This document shows, piece after piece, positions 7,346 to 14,666 of a stretch of DNA of 33,598 bases (position 1 is the stretch's first letter; the number at the start of each line of letters is the position of its first letter). Location of the stretch: assembly GCA_016211215.1 (NCBI GenBank), contig JACQSR010000007.1:1-33598 (forward strand), in the 5' to 3' direction. The notes beneath the pieces are model-generated. The model was given only the letters and a program-made list of their open reading frames with translations, had not been told where the DNA came from and made no database searches. The DNA is from Candidatus Woesearchaeota archaeon. GTDB taxonomy: Archaea > Nanobdellota > Nanobdellia > Woesearchaeales > JACQSR01. The position numbers and the translations under genes are program-made.

Positions 7346-7367
7346 CCCGGATGGTGATGACTGCTGT

Positions 7368-7949
7368 ATGAGGGGTTTGTCGTGGGAAGGCCTGGCAAGG
7401 CCGATTGTAAGGAAGTATCCGAAATTTCTCATGCTGTTCCTGACTTTCGTGCTGGCATACGCGTTGTTCTTTGAAAGAAACTACCCCCCTTTAAGGGAAG
7501 CCCTGATATCAATGGGCTACATCGGCGCGTTCATGGCGGGTGTTCTTTTTGTGTTTGGGTTCACGGCTTCAATTGCAACAACGATTCTGCTCATCATTGC
7601 AAAAGACCTGAGCATTGTGCCTGCAGGACTGCTTGCCGGGCTGGGCGCCCTGGTTGGAGACATTGCAATATTCAGGCTTATAAGGTACTCATTTGCCGAT
7701 GAGATTAGGGGATTCTTCAGAGAGAGGGCAGTAAGGTATATCTATAGAAATACGCCCGCAAAGGTAAAGTCAGTCTTTATACCTGTCGTCGCAGGATTAA
7801 TCATCGCGTCTCCGCTGCCCGACGAGATTGGGGTGTCCCTCCTTGCAGCGTCAAAGTCCATTTCGCTGGAAGCGTTTGTCGTGGCATCCTACATTCTCAA
7901 CACTGCAGGAATATTCGTCATACTTATGATTGGGAGGTTGTTGGTTTAA
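7368..7949 (+). CDS. Multi-pass membrane protein, DedA/VTT-like
   Basis: A 193-aa membrane protein with about five hydrophobic segments (near residues 18-35, 48-75, 80-105, 135-150 and 170-193). The loop GLGALVGDIAIFRLIRYSF followed by a Pro-rich re-entrant-like SPLPDEIGVS resembles the VTT/DedA fold, which is linked to lipid scrambling and proton-dependent transport. The assignment is by motif resemblance only. Its last 26 nt overlap the end of the convergent antiporter gene. Confidence 0.6.
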   Translation: MRGLSWEGLARPIVRKYPKFLMLFLTFVLAYALFFERNYPPLREALISMGYIGAFMAGVLFVFGFTASIATTILLIIAKDLSIVPAGLLAGLGALVGDIAIFRLIRYSFADEIRGFFRERAVRYIYRNTPAKVKSVFIPVVAGLIIASPLPDEIGVSLLAASKSISLEAFVVASYILNTAGIFVILMIGRLLV

Positions 7950-9105
7950 GCCAGTTTCGGAGCACTATTGGGGTGATTATTGTCGTCAGAAGGCTCATCA
8001 GCACAAGAGACACGTAAATGTCCTGCCCAATCAGCCCGGCATTTAGCCCAATCAATGCAACAATCATAGCAACTTCTCCTCTCGGAGACATTCCAAATCC
8101 AACAATGAGGGAATCCCTTCTTGACATGCCCTGAAGTTTTGCCGGTATATAGCACCCTATTACCTTTGTCAGAACTGCAACAACCGTCAGGACAGCAAGA
8201 AACAGCAAAACGGCAGGAGTAATTGCCTTGAAATCCGCCAGAATTCCGAGCGAAACAAAGAATATTGAAGCAAATATTATGTGGAGATATTCCGCTCCTT
8301 CCTTGTAATCCTTTCCGTGCTGTAGCTGAACCGGGGAAAGCGAAACACCTGCGATGAACGAGCCCACAATGGCAGAAAGCCCGATAGATTCTGCCGCCAT
8401 TGAATACAAAAATGCAAGCATCATTGCAAATATGAACACAAATTCAGGGTACTTCTTTGATATGTCAGTATGGTCAACCTTTGAAACAAGTTTTGATAGC
8501 ATCTTATGGCCGAGGTATATTCCAAGCACAAGGAATGCAGCTGCCTTCCCTATTGTCAGGGCAACGGCATAAAATGAAATTCCTCCCGAAACCAGCTGTT
8601 CGGAAAATGAAAGCGCAAGAAGCCCCAGCACATCATCAATTACCGCAGCCCCTATAATGGCCTTTGCTGTGCCTGACTGCAATGCACCCATTTCCCTCAA
8701 AACATTTGCAGTTATCGCAATGCTCGTTGCCGTAAGCGCAGTCCCAATAAAGACCGCGCCTCCGAATCCATATCCAAATGCCCTTGCAAGAAAGTAGCCT
8801 CCAGCCCACGGGACTATGACTCCTGCCAGGGCGATTATTGCATATTTGACATTGAAGATATCCTCAAGCTTGAACTCCAGCCCAATCACAAACAGCAGTA
8901 TAACCGCACCAAGGTGTGCAACGCTAGCTACAAAATCAGTGTATGTTATGAGCCCCAGCAGGCTTGGCCCAATCAACAGCCCAACGAGTATTTCCCCAAT
9001 GACAGCAGACTGATTGATGCGCGATGCCAGCAGGTATCCGGCCAGCGCAACAAACAGCAGCAAACTCATCTGGAATTCAATGGATGACAGCAGTTCAGAT
9101 GCCAT
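7924..9105 (-). CDS. CPA2-family Na+/H+ antiporter
   Basis: A 393-aa protein with about 12-13 membrane helices, typical of CPA2 antiporters (NapA/KefB core). The core Asp pair is Asp157-Asp158 in GAAVIDDVLGL, the signature of electrogenic sodium/proton exchange. The unwound-helix segment TATSIAIT (125-132) and the start GEILVGLLIGPSLLG also match. There is no C-terminal TrkA-N domain, so it is the membrane core only. It exports sodium in exchange for protons at the cytoplasmic membrane. Its start is supported by a TATA box at 9126-9136. Confidence 0.92.
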   Translation of the reverse strand: MASELLSSIEFQMSLLLFVALAGYLLASRINQSAVIGEILVGLLIGPSLLGLITYTDFVASVAHLGAVILLFVIGLEFKLEDIFNVKYAIIALAGVIVPWAGGYFLARAFGYGFGGAVFIGTALTATSIAITANVLREMGALQSGTAKAIIGAAVIDDVLGLLALSFSEQLVSGGISFYAVALTIGKAAAFLVLGIYLGHKMLSKLVSKVDHTDISKKYPEFVFIFAMMLAFLYSMAAESIGLSAIVGSFIAGVSLSPVQLQHGKDYKEGAEYLHIIFASIFFVSLGILADFKAITPAVLLFLAVLTVVAVLTKVIGCYIPAKLQGMSRRDSLIVGFGMSPRGEVAMIVALIGLNAGLIGQDIYVSLVLMSLLTTIITPIVLRNWLKPTTSQS

Positions 9106-9125
9106 ACTGCAATCTCTATTTATTT

Positions 9126-9136
9126 CTTAATAAAAC
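9126..9136 (-). promoter_or_regulatory. TATA box of antiporter gene
   Basis: GTTTTATTAAG on the minus strand, 21-31 nt before the ATG at 9105. Confidence 0.5.
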
Positions 9137-9164
9137 TTGCCATTCTAGGAATCTTATTCATAAA

Positions 9165-9177
9165 CCTTTAAAAAAGG
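9165..9177 (+). promoter_or_regulatory. TATA box of secF-secD
   Basis: CCTTTAAAAAAGG, a perfect palindrome apart from its centre, 25-37 nt before the ATG at 9202. It rules against the in-frame GTG at 9181. Confidence 0.5.
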
Positions 9178-9201
9178 TCCGTGATTTCTGGGCTCTTAAC
9201 C

Positions 9202-10137
9202 ATGGAAGGACAAACATTGCTTGGAAAAATAAAGGGATTCTATGAGAAGAGATACAAGGCGCTGCTGATACTGCCCATACTCCTGTTCATAGCGGCTGTT
9301 GTTGTGATAGGGATGAAATACGCTGCAACTGGCGATTTCATAAACCGTGATGTCAGCTTGAAAGGGGGCATATCATTTACAATTCCCGTGCAAAAAGACG
9401 TGGATAACATCGCTCTTGGCGATTATCTTAAGTCAAAGTACCCCACCAACGATGTTTTTGTAAAGTCATTCCGCCAGTCTGCAACATCATTCGGGCTTAT
9501 AGTAGATATAGACTTCAAGGAGTCCAATCAGGCAATAATTGACCAGACAATATCTTATGTATCTTCTTTTGTTGGAGCAGATATAAAGAAAGGTGAGTAC
9601 AGCTACGAGTTTATAGAATCATCACTTGGCGCTTCCTTCTTCAGGCAGACTTTCATTGCGCTGGGAATTGCATTCCTGTTCATGGGGATTGTGGTGTTCT
9701 TCTACTTCAAGACTGTTGTGCCGAGCCTTGCCGTAATTATAAGCGTCATTGCAGACATAGTAACCACCGTTGCAATTGTTGACGTTCTCGGGATAAGGAT
9801 AGGAACTGCAGGATTGTCGGCATTGCTTATGCTAATCGGCTATTCTGTCAATACAGACATACTTCTCACAACGAGAGCACTGAAGAGAAAGGAAGCTACC
9901 GAGATGGAGAGGATTTATTCATCAATAAAAACAGGATTCATGACCGCCGGAACAACCATGGCGGTATCTACAGTTGCGCTGATTGTTGCAGATTCAGAAG
10001 TGATTAGGCAGATAATGACCGTTGTCTTCATCGGAATGATAATTGACATGATTAACACATGGATAACAAATGTTGCGCTGATTAGAATGTACCTGGAGAA
10101 AAAACACAAGGCTGAAAACAGGCAAAATGAAAGCTAA
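9202..10137 (+). CDS. secF: Protein translocase subunit SecF
   Basis: A 311-aa RND-type subunit that, with SecD, helps pull exported proteins through SecYEG. One N-terminal membrane helix (about 22-38) is followed by an outer domain with the DVSLKGGISF motif. Five C-terminal helices follow, including IGYSVNTDILL and the hallmark GMIIDMINTW segment. Gene order secF before secD and overlapping genes are typical of archaea; bacteria usually have the reverse. The ATG at 9202 fits the TATA box better than the GTG seven codons upstream. The 3' end overlaps secD by 11 nt. Confidence 0.93.
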   Translation: MEGQTLLGKIKGFYEKRYKALLILPILLFIAAVVVIGMKYAATGDFINRDVSLKGGISFTIPVQKDVDNIALGDYLKSKYPTNDVFVKSFRQSATSFGLIVDIDFKESNQAIIDQTISYVSSFVGADIKKGEYSYEFIESSLGASFFRQTFIALGIAFLFMGIVVFFYFKTVVPSLAVIISVIADIVTTVAIVDVLGIRIGTAGLSALLMLIGYSVNTDILLTTRALKRKEATEMERIYSSIKTGFMTAGTTMAVSTVALIVADSEVIRQIMTVVFIGMIIDMINTWITNVALIRMYLEKKHKAENRQNES

Positions 10138-11845
10138 GAAGATATTTACCAACTGGCGCGTAATTGTAATGCTCATATTCATAGCCTTTTCACTCATAGC
10201 CCTTAACCCAAAGCCGTTGAGGGACGGAGTTGCGATACGAAGCATTGAAGTTGATTCTGCCGCATACGATGCCGGAATGTCAACTCCACTGGGAACCACA
10301 AGGCCCGTTGACAGGGAATATATTGTTGCGGTGAACAACAAGCCGGTTTCCTCTGTTGGGGAGTATTTTGCTGCGCTTGGGCAGCTTGAGGTCAATGACA
10401 CTTTGCTTATAGAAACCAGCAGGAAGCTGTACAGGCCCACCATAGAGGAAAAATTCGAGATTGTAAAGCTCGACGAGACTGAGATGGTAGCCGTAACCAG
10501 GGAATCTTTTGCAAACAAGTCGGTTAACGGGACTTACATGCTTGTTCCAGAGAACATTACCACATTGGAGACTGTCCAGAAAACCTCAAGGATTCCGCTT
10601 GGGGCGGCTGACTTGGGAATAAAGGTGTATGACCTTCCCCGCACCAACCTCAAGCAGGGCCTTGACCTTGAAGGCGGAACAAGGGTTCTTCTAAAGCCGC
10701 AGGGCAATCTTACAAACGACCAGTTTGATTTGCTCATGCAGATACTTACCCAGCGCCTTGATGTTTACAAGCTTGCTGACATGGTAATCCGGGGGGTTAC
10801 AGACCTTGAAGGGAACAGGTTTATACTTATTGAGATAGCAGGCGCATCTGAAAATGAAGTAAGGGCGCTTATCAGCTCTCAGGGAAAGTTTGAGGCAAAG
10901 ATTGCCAACCAGACAGTCTTCACGGGAGACCAGATAGAATTCATATGCCGGGACACGTCATGCTCCGGTCTCGACCCTTCAGCGCCGTGCGGCCAGAGAG
11001 ACGGTGAATGGTCATGCGGCTACAGGTTTGAAATAACTGTCAATGGAGAGGCTGCAGAAAGGCATCGCCAGATTACGGAGCACCTTGACGTGGTTGACAG
11101 CGGCGGAGGCAATCAGGTTCTTTCAGAGAAGGTGGACTTTTATCTTGATGATGCTTTGGCCAGGTCGTTGTTTATAGATTCAAGCCTGAAGAACAGCTCC
11201 CAGAGAAGCACTTCAATAACCGGATTCGGCAGGGGGGTTAACCAGCAGTCAGCAGCATACAGCTCACTTCAGGACATGAAGCAGCTGCAGACAATACTTT
11301 CAACCGGAATACTGCCGGTAAAGCTTGAGATTACAAGCATTAACACCATATCTCCTGTTTTAGGCGTGAAGTTCCTCAACAATGCAATTTTGGTGGGTTT
11401 GCTTTCCATACTGACTGTGGGATTAATAGTCTACATAAGGTACAGGAAGTTTGCAATATCTCTGCCGATAATGGCAACGATGGTTGGCGAGCTGATAATA
11501 CTTCTCGGCGCTGCTGCACTGATAAACTGGAACATAAGCCTGGCGGCAATTGCCGGAATTATCCTTGCGATAGGCACTGGAGTCGACCACCAGATAGTTA
11601 TCACCGACGAGACTGTCTCGGGTATATCGGCAGAGGTTCTCAACTGGAAGGAAAAGATAAAAAACGCGTTTACAATTATTATGGGCTCCTACTTCACCAA
11701 TGTTGTTGCGCTAATCCCTTTGATATACGCCGGCGCAGGGCTTGTGCAGGGATTTGCAATCACATCTATATTGGGCTACTCAATAGGGGTATTCATAACA
11801 AGGCCGGCATTCGCGCAGGTAATTGAGATACTGCTTAAGGATTAG
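10127..11845 (+). CDS. secD: Protein translocase subunit SecD
   Basis: A 572-aa partner of SecF. It has an N-terminal helix (about 12-26), a PDZ-like insert at about 35-125 (AYDAGMSTPLG...VNNKPVSSVGEY) seen in archaeal SecDs, the P1 signature LKQGLDLEGGTRVLLKP, and a large outer domain with a CxxxxC-containing segment. The C-terminal bundle carries GTGVDHQIVITDE, whose Asp is part of the proton path. Translation is coupled to secF through an 11-nt overlap. The last four bases are shared with a tiny gene on the other strand. Confidence 0.94.
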   Translation: MKAKKIFTNWRVIVMLIFIAFSLIALNPKPLRDGVAIRSIEVDSAAYDAGMSTPLGTTRPVDREYIVAVNNKPVSSVGEYFAALGQLEVNDTLLIETSRKLYRPTIEEKFEIVKLDETEMVAVTRESFANKSVNGTYMLVPENITTLETVQKTSRIPLGAADLGIKVYDLPRTNLKQGLDLEGGTRVLLKPQGNLTNDQFDLLMQILTQRLDVYKLADMVIRGVTDLEGNRFILIEIAGASENEVRALISSQGKFEAKIANQTVFTGDQIEFICRDTSCSGLDPSAPCGQRDGEWSCGYRFEITVNGEAAERHRQITEHLDVVDSGGGNQVLSEKVDFYLDDALARSLFIDSSLKNSSQRSTSITGFGRGVNQQSAAYSSLQDMKQLQTILSTGILPVKLEITSINTISPVLGVKFLNNAILVGLLSILTVGLIVYIRYRKFAISLPIMATMVGELIILLGAAALINWNISLAAIAGIILAIGTGVDHQIVITDETVSGISAEVLNWKEKIKNAFTIIMGSYFTNVVALIPLIYAGAGLVQGFAITSILGYSIGVFITRPAFAQVIEILLKD

Positions 11846-11907
11846 CAGAACTCGCACACGTTCTTTTTTGGTTTCTTCTTCACAGACTTCTTTTTCTTTT
11901 CAGCCAT
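11842..11907 (-). CDS. 21-aa Lys-rich peptide ending in CxxC
   Basis: A 21-aa frame made of a Lys-rich stretch (10 Lys in the first 15 residues, as in KKKKSVKKKPKK) closed by NVCEFC. A CxxC at the very C-terminus after a polybasic tail suggests nucleic-acid or ribosome binding plus a metal or redox site, possibly metal-sharing in a dimer. It has a TATA-like element at 11931-11939 and an AGGG ribosome-site-like stretch about 9 nt before the ATG. The stop shares four bases with the secD stop. Its small size keeps confidence moderate; promoter, SD and clean ends all support a real gene. Confidence 0.5.
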   Translation of the reverse strand: MAEKKKKSVKKKPKKNVCEFC

Positions 11908-11930
11908 TTTGAATTTCCCTGATTGTCCAT

Positions 11931-11939
11931 TATTTAAAC
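11931..11939 (-). promoter_or_regulatory. TATA box of 21-aa CxxC gene
   Basis: GTTTAAATA on the minus strand, 24-32 nt before the ATG at 11907. Confidence 0.4.
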
Positions 11940-11950
11940 TTAACGGCAAA

Positions 11951-11959
11951 CTATAAAAA
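11951..11959 (+). promoter_or_regulatory. TATA box of EamA-like pair
   Basis: CTATAAAAA, 23-31 nt before the ATG at 11982. Confidence 0.55.
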
Positions 11960-11981
11960 CGGGGCTTTACAGCCTAATCAT

Positions 11982-12347
11982 ATGGCAACCAAGCATTGGG
12001 CAATTCTCGTGGTAATCCTCGCGACTCTTCTTACTTCGTCAGGCCAGCTGCTCTACAAGATAGGCTCCCGGAATCTTGACCTGGCAACCATTTACATGAA
12101 CTATTATATTATAATCGGCCTCTTTGTTTACCTTGCGGCAGGCATAATGGTTCTTTTTGCGCTAAAGGGCGGAGAGCTCTCTGTCATATATCCTTTCATA
12201 GCCCTAAGCTTCGTTTGGGTTTCCATTTCATCCACCATTTTCATCAACGAATCTATGAACGCCCTCAAATGGCTCGGAGTTTTTACAATAATCGCGGGAA
12301 TAAGCTTCATTGGTATAGGCTCTTCAAAGGTGGCAGATGGCAACTGA
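11982..12347 (+). CDS. EamA/SMR-like half transporter, first of pair
   Basis: A 121-aa four-helix membrane protein of the drug/metabolite transporter superfamily (EamA-like or small multidrug resistance size). The closing signature GELSVIYPFIALSFVWVSI and ESMNALKWLGV matches half-size EamA proteins such as ArnE/ArnF and EbrA/EbrB. Such proteins act as dimers; a tandem unequal pair points to a heterodimer with opposite topologies. Substrate is unknown (lipid-linked sugars, cations or drugs). Its last 11 nt overlap the second copy. Confidence 0.8.
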   Translation: MATKHWAILVVILATLLTSSGQLLYKIGSRNLDLATIYMNYYIIIGLFVYLAAGIMVLFALKGGELSVIYPFIALSFVWVSISSTIFINESMNALKWLGVFTIIAGISFIGIGSSKVADGN

Positions 12348-12687
12348 AACCTGGGCAATTTTTGTTGTGCTCCTTGCATCCTTCATCGGCTCTATAGGCG
12401 CATTGATGGTAAAAAAAGGGGCAGCTGAATTTTCCTTGAATCCCCTGAAGCTCATAAGAAACTACCATGTCATACTTGGCGGTCTGCTTTATGTCCTGGG
12501 CACCGTACTATTCGTTCCTGCGCTGAAGCACGGCGACCTTTCAGTTTTGTATCCCTTCTCATCCACAAGCTACGTCTGGGTTACCTTGCTGTCAATATTC
12601 TTTCTCAAGGAAGGCATGAACAAAGAAAAATGGGTCGGCATTGCGCTTATTGTCATTGGAGTTACATTTATAGGGTTGGGCTCCTAA
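12337..12687 (+). CDS. EamA/SMR-like half transporter, second of pair
   Basis: A 116-aa four-helix protein paralogous to its upstream neighbour. Both begin MAT-x-x-WAI and share DLSVLYPF/ELSVIYPF, a VWV motif and the GVTFIGLG-type end, so the pair arose by tandem duplication. Translation is coupled by an 11-nt overlap. The likely role is the second subunit of a heterodimeric transporter. The tenth-residue region differs (SIGALMVKKG against SSGQLLYKIG), consistent with functional divergence. Confidence 0.8.
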   Translation: MATETWAIFVVLLASFIGSIGALMVKKGAAEFSLNPLKLIRNYHVILGGLLYVLGTVLFVPALKHGDLSVLYPFSSTSYVWVTLLSIFFLKEGMNKEKWVGIALIVIGVTFIGLGS

Positions 12688-12690
12688 ACC

Positions 12691-12698
12691 TTTTTATA
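12691..12698 (+). promoter_or_regulatory. TATA box of UMP kinase gene
   Basis: TTTTTATA lies 24-31 nt before the ATG at 12722, favouring it over the ATG at 12713. Confidence 0.5.
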
Positions 12699-12721
12699 AC
12701 TCATCAGCAGATATGCAGCAG

Positions 12722-13396
12722 ATGAGAACAACCATAATCTCCCTTGGCGGCTCCCTTATAGTTCCTGATAAATTTGACTCCGGATTCGTACTGGATTTTA
12801 GGGATGCACTGCTTCCCTTTGCAAAGAAAGGCCATCGCTTCATTGTATATTGCGGAGGCGGAAAGCTTGCCCGCGACTACCAATGCGCCCTTTCCGAAAT
12901 CTCAAATCCACCTGCCGAGGCTTTGGACTGGATAGGCATACACGCAACGAGGATTAATGCAGAGCTTGTCAGGGGAATTTTTGGTGATGTTGCGGATGAC
13001 AACATTATAACAGACCCAACAAAGAAAATAAACTCCAGCAAAAAAGTGATAATTGCATCCGGCTGGAAGCCCGGCTGGTCAACTGACTATGACGCTGTTC
13101 TTGTTGCCAGGCAGCTTAAGGTTAAGGAAATAATCAACATGAGCAACATAGACTATGTGTATGACGCAGACCCAAAAAAGTCAAAGTCAGCAAAGCCCCT
13201 GAAGGAAATAACCTGGCAAAACCTTAGAGAGCTTGTCGGCTCAAGATGGTCCCCCGGCCTTAACACACCATTTGACCCTATTGCGGCAAAACAAGCAGAA
13301 AAGCAAAAACTTCGCGTTTATGTTATAGGAAAGGACACAAATAACCTTTCAAGCATACTTCTTCATAAGCCTTTCAGGGGTACAATAATACACTGA
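12722..13396 (+). CDS. pyrH: UMP kinase, archaeal type
   Basis: A 224-aa amino-acid-kinase-fold enzyme that phosphorylates UMP to UDP with ATP. Visible signatures are the N-terminal SLGGSLI, the CGGGKLARDY nucleotide loop, GIHATRINAELV (UMP site), SGWKPGWSTDYDAV, and the NMSNIDYVYDADPKK segment. Size and motifs match archaeal rather than bacterial PyrH. The ATG at 12722 is preferred from promoter spacing. With pyrG in the same window it supplies CTP precursors. Confidence 0.93.
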   Translation: MRTTIISLGGSLIVPDKFDSGFVLDFRDALLPFAKKGHRFIVYCGGGKLARDYQCALSEISNPPAEALDWIGIHATRINAELVRGIFGDVADDNIITDPTKKINSSKKVIIASGWKPGWSTDYDAVLVARQLKVKEIINMSNIDYVYDADPKKSKSAKPLKEITWQNLRELVGSRWSPGLNTPFDPIAAKQAEKQKLRVYVIGKDTNNLSSILLHKPFRGTIIH

Positions 13397-13415
13397 CGTG
13401 CCACAAACCGAAAAG

Positions 13416-13424
13416 CTTATATAC
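13416..13424 (+). promoter_or_regulatory. TATA box of the 116-aa gene, long leader
   Basis: CTTATATAC, but about 69 nt before the ATG at 13493. This is unlike the neighbours and implies a leader of some 45 nt. Confidence 0.5.
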
Positions 13425-13468
13425 TAGCATCACCACTCGGCCGTAGTGCCTCACCCCAAGTGGGACAG

Positions 13469-13486
13469 ATCGCTTAACGAAGTGAT
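13469..13486 (+). promoter_or_regulatory. 5' leader stem-loop before start codon
   Basis: ATCGCTT-AACG-AAGTGAT forms a 7-bp stem (one G-U pair) with a tetraloop, ending 6 nt before the ATG at 13493. It lies inside the unusually long leader and could gate translation initiation. Confidence 0.4.
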
Positions 13487-13492
13487 TATCTC

Positions 13493-13843
13493 ATGCAATC
13501 AAGTACAGCTATTGAGACGGTAGCAGATGGTGCAGGAGTCTTAGGCTATTGCGCCAGTAGGGCAGAAAATACAGCTAGCTTTCTTTTATCGCAGCCTGTT
13601 GAGAGGCGAACTCTGGGCATTGACGGTGTCTTGGACACGCTTTCACTAACTATAGACACAGGGGTTGGTATTGGAAGCAGGGAGAATGTAACGAAGCTTC
13701 TTACCGAGGCCCTTTATCTGGTGCAGGATTTGTCTATTGACCTTTTCTCAGGGGAGACAATCTATAAATCTGCCGAGAAGTTCCTTATTTCGTACCAGAA
13801 AGGAATGGAATTTGTCTTAGGGGAAAGATACACAACCCATTAA
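13493..13843 (+). CDS. Unknown 116-aa helical protein
   Basis: A soluble 116-aa protein, mostly helical, acidic and without Cys pairs or catalytic motifs. It has a repetitive Ala/Ser-rich N-terminal third and a helix KFLISYQKGMEFVLGERY at the end. No family is recognised. It is the first of three short unknown genes between the UMP kinase and dCTP deaminase genes. It is the only one with a structured leader of about 45 nt; the others look leaderless. Confidence 0.6.
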   Translation: MQSSTAIETVADGAGVLGYCASRAENTASFLLSQPVERRTLGIDGVLDTLSLTIDTGVGIGSRENVTKLLTEALYLVQDLSIDLFSGETIYKSAEKFLISYQKGMEFVLGERYTTH

Positions 13844-13869
13844 ATCATTTGTTTCTCGTCTAACAAACA

Positions 13870-13877
13870 TTTATAAT
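13870..13877 (+). promoter_or_regulatory. TATA box of truncated gene
   Basis: TTTATAAT, 25-32 nt before the ATG at 13902. The promoter of the broken gene is intact. Confidence 0.45.
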
Positions 13878-13901
13878 CAAACTTGTATTCTGGCTCTTTA
13901 G

Positions 13902-13988
13902 ATGACAATGCACGACTCTTCGGCTCTCGAAAATACGATTATGGAATACCCTGGAATTAATGAGTTAAATGAAAGAGTGGCTCTGTAG
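13902..13988 (+). pseudogene. 5' fragment of a paralogue, cut by inserted element
   Basis: A 28-aa frame whose stop TAG lies inside the terminal inverted repeat of the element at 13978-14215. Its first 26 residues align without gaps to the start of the protein encoded at 14260, with 9 identities including L9-E10, I13, E15, P17, N20, E24 and V26. So this is the first ~25 codons of a paralogue, followed by Ala-Leu-stop contributed by the element. No remainder of the gene is found beyond the element, so the 3' part was deleted. The promoter is still present and a short peptide may be made. Confidence 0.6.
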
Positions 13989-14215
13989 AAAGTCTCACTC
14001 CGTTCGGGATTAGCAGTGTCAAAAATCAGAGATTTTTGAGCATGCTCAGAAACCATCACAAAATGGAATAGATAATGACGGTTTCTGACACTTCAAATTC
14101 CCTGATACAGTAAGTGATGGCTGACATTTCCCATAAGGAATACCCTTTGTCAGCCTGCTTTAGAAAGTTATTGGACTTTGACTTATGCTGCTAACCCTTA
14201 TTTTCTACAGAGCCA
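13978..14215. mobile_element. 238-bp MITE-like element with 14-bp perfect TIRs
   Basis: TGGCTCTGTAGAAA at 13978-13991 recurs inverted and perfect at 14202-14215. Between them there is no protein gene but dense secondary structure: AAAAATC/GATTTTT hairpin (14021-14037), the 12-bp palindrome TGAGCATGCTCA (14037-14048), 13-bp arms 14046-14058 and 14076-14088 with one mismatch, and 8-bp arms GGCTGACA/TGTCAGCC (14119-14126, 14148-14155). Both ends also share a GGG(A)TTAGCAG block further in. The repeat end resembles IS6-family ends (GGCTCTGT...AAA), so it may be moved by such a transposase. No target duplication is visible. Confidence 0.7.
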
Positions 14216-14230
14216 TGGCACACAAAGCCT

Positions 14231-14238
14231 TTTAATAC
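14231..14238 (+). promoter_or_regulatory. TATA box of the 123-aa gene
   Basis: TTTAATAC, 22-29 nt before the ATG at 14260 and only 15 nt beyond the end of the inserted element. Confidence 0.5.
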
Positions 14239-14259
14239 CGCCTAAATTCTTTTATTCCT

Positions 14260-14631
14260 ATGGGGGAAACAGCTGTACAACTCTTGGAAAAAAGGATTAA
14301 CGAGCATCCGGAATTTAATACTATACGGGAAGGGGTGGACAAAAGAGTCCAAGGCATTTTAACTTCGCGGAGGGATACAATTGTTCCGGCCGTTAAAAAT
14401 GGGTTTGAAGATTTCGGATTCCAACTGCTTAGTGCGGTTCAGATGGAAGAGTTGGAGACTTTAAGGCGCCTCGTTGTGGAGTCCTGGCTTTTTTACCGCA
14501 GTTTTAACGGTGTCGTTAAGAAGATTAAGGAAAATTATCCCGGCTCATTTGGAATATTTGACAATGAGTTTGACAGGGCTGTAAATCAGGTGTATGGCAT
14601 TGAGCTTCCGCTGGATTATTGGCCAGGATAG
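14260..14631 (+). CDS. Unknown 123-aa helical protein
   Basis: A 123-aa soluble helical protein without recognised domains. Helices are predicted around 4-35, 43-60 and 62-90, then an aromatic end (ELPLDYWPG). It is the intact paralogue of the fragment at 13902. Two copies side by side mean a tandem duplication, one copy later broken by the inserted element. Function unknown; the gene is leaderless by promoter spacing. Confidence 0.65.
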   Translation: MGETAVQLLEKRINEHPEFNTIREGVDKRVQGILTSRRDTIVPAVKNGFEDFGFQLLSAVQMEELETLRRLVVESWLFYRSFNGVVKKIKENYPGSFGIFDNEFDRAVNQVYGIELPLDYWPG

Positions 14632-14638
14632 CAAAACA

Positions 14639-14648
14639 TTTTAAATAA
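14639..14648 (+). promoter_or_regulatory. TATA box of dCTP deaminase gene
   Basis: TTTTAAATAA, 19-28 nt before the ATG at 14667. Confidence 0.55.
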
Positions 14649-14666
14649 GCATGTTTCTGAATTCTT

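Noticed and set aside
13971..14222. 8-bp target duplication flanking the inserted element, expected for IS6-like ends
   Set aside because: The flanking octamers (GAAAGAGT and ATGGCACA) do not match, so no duplication can be claimed. A deletion at the right side may have removed it.
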